Positions 1-6,505 are shown, counted from the first letter of the stretch. The stretch: DNA of 6,505 nucleotides from Candidatus Latescibacterota bacterium (GCA_018667995.1 JABIQT010000006.1:1-6505); one strand, 5' to 3'. Made by a program: numbers and translations. The notes: a model not told the origin generated them from the letters alone.

Positions 1-1182
1 CTGTTCCACAACCAGGGAGGAGATCTGTTCAAGAACGAAGCGGCACGTCACGGTCTTGATTCTCAGTTGGACGCACGTGGTGTGGCTGTGGTGGATTTCG
101 ACAATGATGGCCGGTTGGATATGTTCATCTCGAATGCTAATACCGAACCTCTATTGGTTCGTAATGCACAGCCGACGGGTAGACACTGGATTCAGTTTCT
201 GTTGGAAGGCGTCCACTCAAACCGCGATGCTGTCGGTGCCCGTGCGTCCATCATCGTCAATGGTCAAAGACGTCTGAGTTATGTAAACGGAGGCAACGGG
301 TTCGCAAGCCAGAGTACGCATCGGATTCACTTCGGCCTTGACGACGCCACCGAAGTTGAACGACTCGAGATCGAATGGCCTTCCGGTGGCAAGCAGGAGT
401 TTTCACGACTGAAAGCCGATCACATCTACAGAATAACTGAAGGACAGAGTCGCTTGGTGCCGTTCGTCGCCAGCGGGTCCGGATCGACCCTCGGGGCGAA
501 GGCCAACGATGATTTCGATGCCGGCATGAAAGCCGTCGCATCGCAGGATTATCCGGAGGCGCTCGATCGCTTCGAAGCCGCCCTGCTCGACGAACCAAAC
601 AACCTGGGTTTCGGCAATGAATATCGACAGGTCGTTATTACGGTTGAGGCGTTTGAACGCTCCATCGCATTCTTCGAGAAGCTGGTCGAGAAACATCCCA
701 ACACCTACAGCGCCTGGATGAATTTGGGCTACGCCTGCGTGGATAACATCCCCACCGAAGGTGCAATCACGCAGGTGATCCTCGCGAATACGGCGATCAA
801 TCACTTCAGCGCGGCTATTGATATCGAGGAAACCTGGCTCGCATTCTTTACCCGCGGCAACAGCTACGTCTACTGGCCGGCAATCTTCGGACGAACCCAA
901 CTCGCTATCGCTGACCTGGAAAATGCCCTCTCCCTGGCGGCCGATGTGGAGCAGAAGCCATTTCACGCCCGTGCCTGGGTAGCGTTAGGCGACAGTTACT
1001 GGCGCCTTGACAACCTGGAAAAGTCGCGCCAAATCTGGCGCCGAGCACTCGATCGTTTTCCCGACCATGCCGCCCTCAAGGAACGTCTGTCTCTTGCGGA
1101 CGTGGCGCTCGTTGATTATCTGACGGAAACATACGACGCCAGTCGCCGGGTAGATACCAACCTATCTGAGTTGCTTGATTGA
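1..1182 (+). CDS. CRTAC1-like protein with C-terminal TPR repeats, 5'-partial (last FG-GAP/VCBS blade, ASPIC/UnbV, TPR)
   Basis: The frame is open from base 1 and gives 393 residues, so the true start lies upstream; the TTG at 67 is internal, because family-typical sequence (LFHNQGGDLFKNEA) precedes it. Residues 32-40 (DFDNDGRLD) form the calcium-loop motif of an FG-GAP/VCBS propeller blade. Residues about 62-135 are an ASPIC/UnbV domain, with SNRDAVGAR at 73-81, ASQST at 102-106, HFGL at 110-113 and WPSG at 126-129. From about 169 to the end the protein is helical and TPR-like: clear units lie at 169-201 and 321-359 (AWVALGDSYWRLDN then RRALDRFPDH), with irregular units between, including WPAIFGRTQLAIADLENAL at 292-310. 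The following gene starts 37 bases downstream and encodes a paralogue, so co-transcription is likely. The role is inferred to be an exported binding or scaffold protein; ligand and export signal cannot be seen. The domain calls are firm, the function is not. Confidence 0.9.
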   Translation: MFHNQGGDLFKNEAARHGLDSQLDARGVAVVDFDNDGRLDMFISNANTEPLLVRNAQPTGRHWIQFLLEGVHSNRDAVGARASIIVNGQRRLSYVNGGNGFASQSTHRIHFGLDDATEVERLEIEWPSGGKQEFSRLKADHIYRITEGQSRLVPFVASGSGSTLGAKANDDFDAGMKAVASQDYPEALDRFEAALLDEPNNLGFGNEYRQVVITVEAFERSIAFFEKLVEKHPNTYSAWMNLGYACVDNIPTEGAITQVILANTAINHFSAAIDIEETWLAFFTRGNSYVYWPAIFGRTQLAIADLENALSLAADVEQKPFHARAWVALGDSYWRLDNLEKSRQIWRRALDRFPDHAALKERLSLADVALVDYLTETYDASRRVDTNLSELLD

Positions 1183-1185
1183 GGC

Positions 1186-1215
1186 CTTAGTGAGAGGTCA
1201 ATCTTAGGAGAGGTC
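1186..1215 (+). repeat. Imperfect tandem duplication containing the Shine-Dalgarno segment
   Basis: CTTAGTGAGAGGTC (1186-1199) is followed by CTTAGGAGAGGTC (1203-1215). The two copies are offset by 16-17 bases and differ by one T. The second copy carries the ribosome binding site of the next gene, and the first carries a second purine-rich GAGAGG. It looks like a small slippage duplication in the gap between the first two genes. Whether it affects translation is unknown. Confidence 0.6.
1206..1213 (+). promoter_or_regulatory. Ribosome binding site deciding the TTG start at 1220
   Basis: AGGAGAGG lies six bases upstream of the TTG at 1220. That codon is followed directly by an Arg-His n-region and a hydrophobic stretch. 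No in-frame ATG or GTG gives a comparable combination of site and signal peptide, so TTG is the likely initiator. Confidence 0.75.
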
Positions 1216-1219
1216 TGTT

Positions 1220-3007
1220 TTGCGACACATTGTTTGTATTTCGATTACGTTAGTTGCCTTGTTTACAGTCCCCTTGGTCGGATGGACGAGCAATAAGCCA
1301 ACCATTCGCTTCAAAGAAATCGGCGAGCAGGCCGGCGTGGGCTTTGTACCCTCGTCTCGGCAGTTCACGGGAAACAAAGCTCAGGTCCTGGCGATGTTCA
1401 CCGATGGGGGTTGCGCCGTAGCAGTCGCCGATTACAACAATGATGGGTATGACGATATGTTCGTGACCGATTCGGACACGGGTAAACGCAACCATCTGAT
1501 GCGCAACAACGGGGATATGACGTTCACCGACGTCGCAATCGAGTCGGGAGTCTCCGGTGGTAATGACGCTAGCTCCATTGTGGCGGACGCGCTCTGGTTT
1601 GATTACAACAATGACGGTCAAAAGGATCTGCTGGTGGTCCGTTTTGGTACCTCTATTCTTTACCGTAACGAAGGGCCGCAAGATGGGGGGCAATATCGCT
1701 TCACGGACGTCAGCAAAGAAAAAGGATTGACCAAATTCGGAAACACGATTGCCGCCATTGCGTTTGATGCCGACCGGGATGGATATCTAGATCTCTTGCT
1801 CGGCAATTACTTTCCGGCTCGGAATCTCCTTGATTTGGACACACCACACGTGCTTCCCAATAATCTTGATTACGCAGACAATGGTGGTGGAGTCACGTTC
1901 TGGCGTAATCTTCCCGGAAAAAACGGCGAACGCGTTTTTGTCGAGGCGACGGTTGAGGCAGGTTTCGCCCACCATACCGGTTGGTCTCTGGACTTAGGTC
2001 ATGCGGATATAAACAATGACGGTTGGCAGGATGTCTATATAGCCGGTGACTACGGTACTGATCGTCTGTTTTTCAACAAAGGCGACTCCACAGGCGCATT
2101 TGAAGACGTGACGGAAGCGGCCATAGGATTTGATACGCGGAAAGGTATGAACGTGGATTTCGGGGATTATAATCGCGATGGCTGGCTTGACATCTTCGTT
2201 ACAAACATTACCGACGAATATATGCGCGAGTGCAATATGCTTTGGCATAACAATGGTGACGGTACGCTGATCGATCTATCCCGGGAGACCGGCGTATGCG
2301 ACACCGACTGGGGTTGGGCCGGCAAATTCGGCGATTTCGACAACGATGGTTGGGAAGATCTTTTCGTGGTTAACGGACTGCGGTCGGCGGGTGAGCGCAA
2401 CTATATTCCGCTTATGCTCGAGATGATCATAACTCCTGGGATCGACTTCTCCGATATCAACAACTACCCGGATATCGGCGATAGGACCTGGAGTGGCTAT
2501 CAGAAACAGCGGCTTTTCCAAAACCTGACAGACGGCACCTTCAGAGAGACAGGAGCCGAGTCCGGAGTCGACAATGATTTCGATGGGCGCGGCATTGGTA
2601 TGGCCGATTTCAACAACGACGGCCTGATTGATCTGTACCAGACAAACGCCCGACAATCCGCCCTGCTCTATGAAGGTGCGACCGAGAACGCAGGCAACTG
2701 GGTAGAAATGAAACTAGTCGGCACGTATTCAAACCGGGATGCAATCGGTACCCGTGTCATTCTGACCGCCGCCGATGGCGAGGAATACCTTCGAGAGGTT
2801 AACTGCGGCAACGCATATGCCAGCCAGAGTACGACCCGTTTGCACTTTGGTATCGGGACGGCGACCGGAATAACATCGGTTGAGATTCGCTGGCCCAACG
2901 GCCAAATCGAGACTTTCGGCTCCACGGACGATTTATCAGTAGTTCCGGTCAATGCCATTACCTGTTTCAAAGAAGGCAAAGGGATCGTTGACACGGTGAA
3001 CGAATGA
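1220..3007 (+). CDS. Exported CRTAC1-like protein: seven-motif FG-GAP/VCBS propeller plus ASPIC/UnbV domain
   Basis: This is a complete 595-residue protein with a TTG start behind a strong Shine-Dalgarno site. Residues 1-24 look like a Sec signal peptide: R2 and H3, a hydrophobic core at 4-20, and a polar region near 21-25; there is no lipobox. Seven calcium-loop motifs follow: DYNNDGYDD 71-79, DYNNDGQKD 128-136, DADRDGYLD 183-191, DINNDGWQD 263-271, DYNRDGWLD 316-324, DFDNDGWED 372-380 and DFNNDGLID 463-471. That number fits a seven-bladed propeller, with longer inserts between blades 3/4 and 6/7. Residues about 493-566 are ASPIC/UnbV, with SNRDAIGTR 504-512, ASQST 534-538, HFGIG 542-546 and WPNG 558-561. 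All loops keep their acidic ligands, so calcium binding is likely. The domain is clearly paralogous to that of the upstream gene. The length is normal for bacterial CRTAC1-like proteins as I recall them. No enzyme motif is visible, and ligand and process are unknown; a surface or periplasmic binding role is inferred. Confidence 0.93.
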   Translation: MRHIVCISITLVALFTVPLVGWTSNKPTIRFKEIGEQAGVGFVPSSRQFTGNKAQVLAMFTDGGCAVAVADYNNDGYDDMFVTDSDTGKRNHLMRNNGDMTFTDVAIESGVSGGNDASSIVADALWFDYNNDGQKDLLVVRFGTSILYRNEGPQDGGQYRFTDVSKEKGLTKFGNTIAAIAFDADRDGYLDLLLGNYFPARNLLDLDTPHVLPNNLDYADNGGGVTFWRNLPGKNGERVFVEATVEAGFAHHTGWSLDLGHADINNDGWQDVYIAGDYGTDRLFFNKGDSTGAFEDVTEAAIGFDTRKGMNVDFGDYNRDGWLDIFVTNITDEYMRECNMLWHNNGDGTLIDLSRETGVCDTDWGWAGKFGDFDNDGWEDLFVVNGLRSAGERNYIPLMLEMIITPGIDFSDINNYPDIGDRTWSGYQKQRLFQNLTDGTFRETGAESGVDNDFDGRGIGMADFNNDGLIDLYQTNARQSALLYEGATENAGNWVEMKLVGTYSNRDAIGTRVILTAADGEEYLREVNCGNAYASQSTTRLHFGIGTATGITSVEIRWPNGQIETFGSTDDLSVVPVNAITCFKEGKGIVDTVNE

Positions 3008-3014
3008 GCGGAAT

Positions 3015-3030
3015 TTCGATAGCAATCGAA
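3015..3030 (+). other. Small inverted repeat just after the second gene
   Basis: TTCGAT, loop AGCA, ATCGAA form a perfect six-base-pair stem beginning eight bases after the stop codon. It is AT-rich and has no T-run after it, so it is not a convincing terminator. It could stabilise the 3' end of the message or be chance. Confidence 0.35.
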
Positions 3031-3045
3031 TGTGAGCGCGTATTA

Positions 3046-3064
3046 TGTCCGCCTTGGGCGGGTA
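3046..3064 (+). terminator. Weak GC-rich hairpin in the 3008-3116 gap, possible attenuator
   Basis: The core is CCGCC (3049-3053), loop TTG, GGCGG (3057-3061). Two G-T pairs and one T-A pair extend the stem to eight pairs. Only a broken T-rich stretch (CTCTTTC) follows, partly inside another small inverted repeat (ACTC TTTC GAGT, 3064-3075). At best this is partial termination or a processing or attenuation signal between the second and third genes. Confidence 0.35.
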
Positions 3065-3103
3065 CTCTTTCGAGTGAGAACGCTACAAACAAACATGTGC
3101 CTT

Positions 3104-3109
3104 GAGGGG
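3104..3109 (+). promoter_or_regulatory. Ribosome binding site deciding the ATG start at 3117
   Basis: GAGGGG lies seven bases before the ATG at 3117. In-frame alternatives are TTG 3102 (upstream of the site), ATG 3111 (one base after it) and GTG 3114 (four bases after it). Spacing favours 3117, which also gives a clean signal peptide. Confidence 0.7.
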
Positions 3110-3116
3110 TATGGTG

Positions 3117-6100
3117 ATGGCTGTCTTTCTAAAAGTAACCTTTTTCTGTGTATTTCTCTTCATTTCCACGAGCCTGAACGCTCAAACCAGTTCGCAAGAG
3201 GAACAGTTGTGGCATCACCGGAATCTAGGCAAGGCTTTCTACGAGAATCCGGTCACACAGTATGATGCTGTGGGCGAGTTCAAGAAGGCGCTGGACCTGG
3301 CGCCTGGATCGGCACGGGATAGGATTAACTATGGCCTTTCTCTGTTGCGGGCCGGCAAAACGGCAGAGGGTGTAGCAGAACTGGAGGCGGCACAACAGCA
3401 GGATCCAGGAATACCCCATACCTGGTTTAATCTGGGCATCGCTTACAAGCGGGAATCACGGTATGAAGATGCGATTCAGCAGTTTGAACGTATGATAGAA
3501 CTTGTTCCCGACGAACCGATCTCTCGGTACAACCTCGGCGTTCTCTACAAGCAGACTGGCCAACAGGAAGAGTCTGTTCAGCAATTTCAGAAATCTGCCG
3601 TACTCGATCCGAATTTGGCCGGTCCACACTATCAGTTGGCAACCGCATTTCGCTCAGCCGGTCGCCAGGAAGACTTCAAACGAGAGATGGCTGTTTTCCT
3701 CCGAATCAAAAGAGAACAGGCCAATGCTGCGGTTCCCGCAGATCTCGAATGGAGTCTGTATTCCGAGATTTACGAGACAATAGATCCCGCTTTCGCCACT
3801 GATAACGGGTCGGCATCAGAGATGATTTTCAGTTCTGTCACCCTTGAAAACAGACAAGACACCATTGGCGCCGGTTTCGCCATCTTCGATGCCGATGCCG
3901 ATGACCATGTCGATGTGTTATTCTGGTCAAATCACGGTATGAAACTGTTCAAACAGGGAAAAGATCTGGTGACCAGTGGTTTGGAGGGAGTAAAAGATGT
4001 GATCGCCGCAATACCGGGAGATGTAGACAACGACGGTTTTGTCGACATCTGCCTGGTAACCCGCGATGGCGCAGCCTTGTATATCAATAGCAATGGGCGT
4101 TTTCAATTACAGAAGGATGGGTTCTATACGGGACAGTTTAACGATGCTATCTGGCTCGATTACGACCACGATTATGACATCGACTTGTTTCTACTCGGAT
4201 CTCGATCCGTTTTGATGCGCAACGAGGGTACGGCGGTCTTCAGCGATCAAAGTGCCAACTTTCCCTTTGTCGAGGGACAGGCGTTAAACGGCGCCCCAAT
4301 AGACCTGATTGCCGATACCCAGGGCATGGACTTGGTCGTTATTTACGCTAACCGAGCTGGGGTAATCTATCGCGATCGGCTGGCCGCTAAGTACGAGGCC
4401 CAACCGCTCGAAGAGTTAGCGACCATGACGGAGGTCGTAACGGCTGATTTTGACAACGACGGCTGGACGGACTTAGCTGCCGGCAACACTTCCGGTATAA
4501 GTCTGTTTGTCAATGATCAGAAGGGAGGATTTACGATCCTGCCAGCGCCGAAAGAGGCGAAAATTCCCTTTGTCTTCGCCGATCTGGAAAATCGGTCGAT
4601 CAGCGAATTGATTGCTGGAGGTAGACTATATCGAAACCTGGGCCTCGGGAAATTTGCCGCGGGATCCGAATTAATTAGCCTGCCAACGGCTATAGGAGTC
4701 GCGGATATTGATAATGACGGCCGCCTTGATGTGTCTGCGGTCGGATCAGGTGGGAAATTAGAAGTCTGGTACAATAAATCAGATACTGACAATCACTGGT
4801 TGCGCATCAGTGTCACGGGGGTAAAAAACCTTAAGCTTGCACCCGGCGCTGAGATTGAAGTGAAGGCTGGAACTTGCTATCAGAAGAAGATCTATCACGG
4901 CATTCCTCTGTTGTTCGGCCTGGCGTCGTATGAGCAGGCAGATGTGGTTCGGATTACGTGGCCAAATGGATTGATTCAGAACGAGACCCGCCAAGCTACG
5001 GAACGGTCCGTTCTTTACACGGAGGCGCAGCGACTTTCTGGATCCTGCCCGATGATATTCGCATGGAACGGCGAAACATTCCAATTCATAACCGATGTGT
5101 TGGGTGTCGCTCCACTAGGCGCCAGTTCAGGCGATAATCAATACTTTCCTGTGGATCACGATGAGTATATTCAGCTTCCTTTAAATTCGATGAAGCCGAA
5201 CAATGACGGTCATCTTGAAATTCGCATCACAGAGGAATTGCGCGAAGTGGCCTATATCGACGAGATCTCTTTGATCGCTATAGATCATCCCCAGAAGTTC
5301 GACATTTTTGTTAATGATAAGTTCAAAGGCCCACCGTTCCCGGATTTTCGGCTTTTTGGCGTAGCTCAGCGCATCTATCCAATTCGTGCCCAAGATCATC
5401 AACAGCGCGATGTGCTGCAAGAAATCCTGACTCATGATCGCACCTATCCTGACCATTTCGAACGAGACTACGCCGGGGTTGCTGAAAAGCACTTTATTGA
5501 ACTTGACTTCGGTAAACAAGAAGCAGAGGGGCGCGCGATTCTCGTCCTGAATGGCTGGGTCGATTGGGCTGATGGCAGTACGTACATCGGCAACGCACAG
5601 CGGAATCCTGATGGCTTGATTATGCCGTACCTTCAAGTCAAGGATTCCCAGGGCAAATGGAAAACCGTGATTGAAGACATGGGTATGCCTGCCGGCAAGC
5701 CCAAAACCATTGTCGTGGATCTCACTGACAGGTTTCTGTCTTCAACACGTGAGGTTCGGATTGTAACCAACCTGTGCGTATACTGGGACGAGATCTTCTT
5801 GAGTACCGACTTTGAGGTGTGGCGACGGGAGAGCTTACCTCAAACCGTACGACTTACCGATCTTCACGCGATGTCGGCCGACTTGAATTACAAAGGCTTT
5901 TCGCAACCCGTGATTCATCCGGAGCGGAAACAGCCGGAAATGTTCATATATGACAGAGAACTCACATTTCCGATGTGGAACCCTACTCCCGGGAAATATA
6001 CTCGGTATGGTGATGTGCGAGAGTTGTCCGAGAGCATTGACGATCGCCTCATCATAATGGGCTCGGGCGATGAACTTCGCTTAACGTTCGATCCCGGCGA

Positions 6101-6380
6101 GTTGCCCACATTGGCACCAGGCTGGCGGCGCGATTATTTACTGTTCGTGGACGGTTGGGCCAAGGATGGAGACGCGAACACGGCCTTCTCCCAAACCGTT
6201 GAGCCACTACCGTATCACGGCATGCCGCAATACCCATATGCCGAACCGTACGTCTATCCGCAGGATGTCGAGCACAATTCGTACAGAACGCGTTTCAACA
6301 CCCGGCCCGCCCGACGATTGATCCGTCCGTTGTCCGAAGCGCTGCAAGGTAATTCGGCTGCGAGTGCAGACGTAAAATGA
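3117..6380 (+). CDS. Exported TPR / FG-GAP propeller / ASPIC-like protein with large C-terminal region of unknown function
   Basis: This is a 1087-residue protein. Residues 1-22 are a signal peptide (K6, hydrophobic core 7-16, cleavage likely after SLNA). Five TPR units follow at about 34-65, 66-99, 100-133 (WFNLGIAYKRESRYEDAI), 134-167 (RYNLGVLYKQTGQQEESV) and 168-201. A propeller spans about 235-555. Canonical calcium loops are at 302-310 (DVDNDGFVD), 444-452 (DFDNDGWTD) and 530-538 (DIDNDGRLD). Altered loops are at 258-266 (DADADDHVD) and 348-356 (DYDHDYDID), and blades near 391-409 and 487-502 have lost the motif. Residues about 559-635 are a diverged ASPIC-like domain: LFGL and WPNG (615-618) remain, but the ASQST signature of the neighbours is missing. 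From 642 (GSCPMIFAWNGETFQF) to the end is a region I cannot name. It is rich in beta-type sequence and Trp/Tyr, with VYWDEIFL at 888-895 and a Pro/Tyr-rich stretch near 1029-1050. As I recall, similar C-termini follow ASPIC domains in Acidobacteria and related groups. The protein is probably co-expressed with the upstream paralogues. Its function is unknown. Confidence 0.92.
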   Translation: MAVFLKVTFFCVFLFISTSLNAQTSSQEEQLWHHRNLGKAFYENPVTQYDAVGEFKKALDLAPGSARDRINYGLSLLRAGKTAEGVAELEAAQQQDPGIPHTWFNLGIAYKRESRYEDAIQQFERMIELVPDEPISRYNLGVLYKQTGQQEESVQQFQKSAVLDPNLAGPHYQLATAFRSAGRQEDFKREMAVFLRIKREQANAAVPADLEWSLYSEIYETIDPAFATDNGSASEMIFSSVTLENRQDTIGAGFAIFDADADDHVDVLFWSNHGMKLFKQGKDLVTSGLEGVKDVIAAIPGDVDNDGFVDICLVTRDGAALYINSNGRFQLQKDGFYTGQFNDAIWLDYDHDYDIDLFLLGSRSVLMRNEGTAVFSDQSANFPFVEGQALNGAPIDLIADTQGMDLVVIYANRAGVIYRDRLAAKYEAQPLEELATMTEVVTADFDNDGWTDLAAGNTSGISLFVNDQKGGFTILPAPKEAKIPFVFADLENRSISELIAGGRLYRNLGLGKFAAGSELISLPTAIGVADIDNDGRLDVSAVGSGGKLEVWYNKSDTDNHWLRISVTGVKNLKLAPGAEIEVKAGTCYQKKIYHGIPLLFGLASYEQADVVRITWPNGLIQNETRQATERSVLYTEAQRLSGSCPMIFAWNGETFQFITDVLGVAPLGASSGDNQYFPVDHDEYIQLPLNSMKPNNDGHLEIRITEELREVAYIDEISLIAIDHPQKFDIFVNDKFKGPPFPDFRLFGVAQRIYPIRAQDHQQRDVLQEILTHDRTYPDHFERDYAGVAEKHFIELDFGKQEAEGRAILVLNGWVDWADGSTYIGNAQRNPDGLIMPYLQVKDSQGKWKTVIEDMGMPAGKPKTIVVDLTDRFLSSTREVRIVTNLCVYWDEIFLSTDFEVWRRESLPQTVRLTDLHAMSADLNYKGFSQPVIHPERKQPEMFIYDRELTFPMWNPTPGKYTRYGDVRELSESIDDRLIIMGSGDELRLTFDPGELPTLAPGWRRDYLLFVDGWAKDGDANTAFSQTVEPLPYHGMPQYPYAEPYVYPQDVEHNSYRTRFNTRPARRLIRPLSEALQGNSAASADVK

Positions 6381-6383
6381 AGA

Positions 6384-6396
6384 GACACTCAGTGTC
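6384..6396 (+). other. Short palindrome after the third gene
   Basis: GACACT C AGTGTC is a perfect inverted repeat starting four bases after the stop codon. As RNA it would form about five pairs with a three-base loop. No T-run follows, so it is not a standard intrinsic terminator. Confidence 0.35.
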
Positions 6397-6406
6397 AGGT
6401 ATAGCA

Positions 6407-6431
6407 GTTCTTAACTAGGAACGGAAACGTT
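6407..6431 (+). other. Two overlapping, mutually exclusive small hairpins
   Basis: Stem A is GTTCTT, loop AACT, AGGAAC (6407-6422, including one G-T pair). Stem B is AACG, loop GAAA (a GNRA-type tetraloop), CGTT (6420-6431). They share bases 6420-6422, so only one can form at a time. They lie just upstream of the next gene's ribosome binding site. Both are short and may be chance. Confidence 0.25.
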
Positions 6432-6441
6432 AAATCTTGCC

Positions 6442-6446
6442 AGAGG
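6442..6446 (+). promoter_or_regulatory. Ribosome binding site of the fourth gene
   Basis: AGAGG lies three bases before ATG 6450 and nine bases before the in-frame ATG 6456. The spacing favours 6456 as the initiator, although 6450 cannot be excluded. Confidence 0.5.
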
Positions 6447-6449
6447 AAT

Positions 6450-6505
6450 ATGGCCATGTTGAACTCTGAGAACACAGATCAGAAAGATGGAGATAAGAAG
6501 AAAGA
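6450..6505 (+). CDS. N-terminal fragment of an unidentified protein, 3'-partial
   Basis: The frame starts ATGGCCATG, with two possible starts at 6450 and 6456, behind an AGAGG site, and stays open to the end of the window (18 codons plus two bases). The visible residues, MAMLNSENTDQKDGDKKK, are hydrophilic and lysine-rich, with no signal peptide in this part. A charged cytoplasmic leader before a membrane segment is one possibility. It begins about 70 bases after the third gene on the same strand with no convincing terminator between, so it may belong to the same transcript. The product cannot be identified from so few residues. Confidence 0.5.
   Translation, partial: MAMLNSENTDQKDGDKKK

Noticed and set aside
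67-69. TTG at 67 as the start of the first gene
   Set aside because: The reading frame is open to base 1 and encodes typical inter-blade propeller sequence, so this codon is internal.
403-966. Minus-strand open frame of 187 codons opposite the first gene
   Set aside because: It lies wholly opposite a well-supported ASPIC/TPR coding region, and its translation shows no recognisable domain.
1250-1693. Minus-strand open frame of 147 codons opposite the second gene
   Set aside because: It runs antisense to conserved propeller blades; its I/V-rich translation comes from reading the repeated Asn-Asn-Asp-Gly codons backwards, as in the other minus-strand frames there.
3041-3046. TATTAT as a possible -10 promoter element before the third gene
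   Set aside because: No acceptable -35 box at 16-18 bases upstream and no extended -10; a single hexamer match is weak evidence.
3032-3265. Small + strand frame starting at GTG 3032 and overlapping the start of the third gene
   Set aside because: It overlaps the signal-peptide region of the large gene in another frame, has no ribosome binding site, and gives no recognisable protein.
5181-5636. Minus-strand open frame of 151 codons opposite the third gene
   Set aside because: The + strand frame is continuous, with family-like motifs throughout; no independent evidence supports an antisense gene.
1-6505. tRNA, rRNA, CRISPR array, insertion sequence or phage attachment site
   Set aside because: No cloverleaf, regularly spaced repeats, transposase-like product or terminal inverted repeats were seen; nearly all of the window is coding.

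Overview
The window holds the end of one gene, two complete genes and the first codons of a fourth. All are on the + strand and closely spaced, with almost no non-coding DNA. The three readable products belong to the same superfamily. They combine FG-GAP/VCBS beta-propeller blades carrying calcium-loop motifs of the DxDxDGxxD type with an ASPIC/UnbV domain (the CRTAC1-like group), and two of them add tetratricopeptide (TPR) repeats. The two complete proteins begin with a signal-peptide-like hydrophobic segment, so this is most likely a cluster of exported (periplasmic, surface or secreted) proteins.

Layout. Bases 1-1182 encode the C-terminal 393 residues of a protein with last propeller blade, ASPIC/UnbV and then TPRs. 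Its true start lies upstream of the window. After a 37-base gap with a duplicated Shine-Dalgarno-like segment comes 1220-3007 (595 aa, TTG start): signal peptide, seven calcium-loop motifs, ASPIC/UnbV. A 109-base gap with three small inverted repeats precedes 3117-6380 (1087 aa): signal peptide, five TPRs, a partly degenerate propeller, a diverged ASPIC-like domain and a C-terminal region of about 445 residues that I cannot assign to a named domain. A further gap with short inverted repeats and no convincing terminator leads to a gene starting at about 6450/6456, of which only a lysine-rich N-terminus is visible.

Organism. Shine-Dalgarno sites, TTG start use and operon-like packing indicate a bacterium of moderate GC content. 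As I recall, multi-copy CRTAC1-like/TPR proteins are common in Acidobacteria, Planctomycetes, Verrucomicrobia and some marine Proteobacteria. The sequence does not let me choose among these.

How the genes may work together. The propeller/ASPIC module occurs three times with different attachments: TPR at the C-terminus, no TPR, and TPR at the N-terminus plus an extra domain. This suggests duplication and domain shuffling, and possibly a set of co-expressed exported binding proteins. No enzyme active site, transporter or regulator is visible, so the substrate and biological role are unknown.
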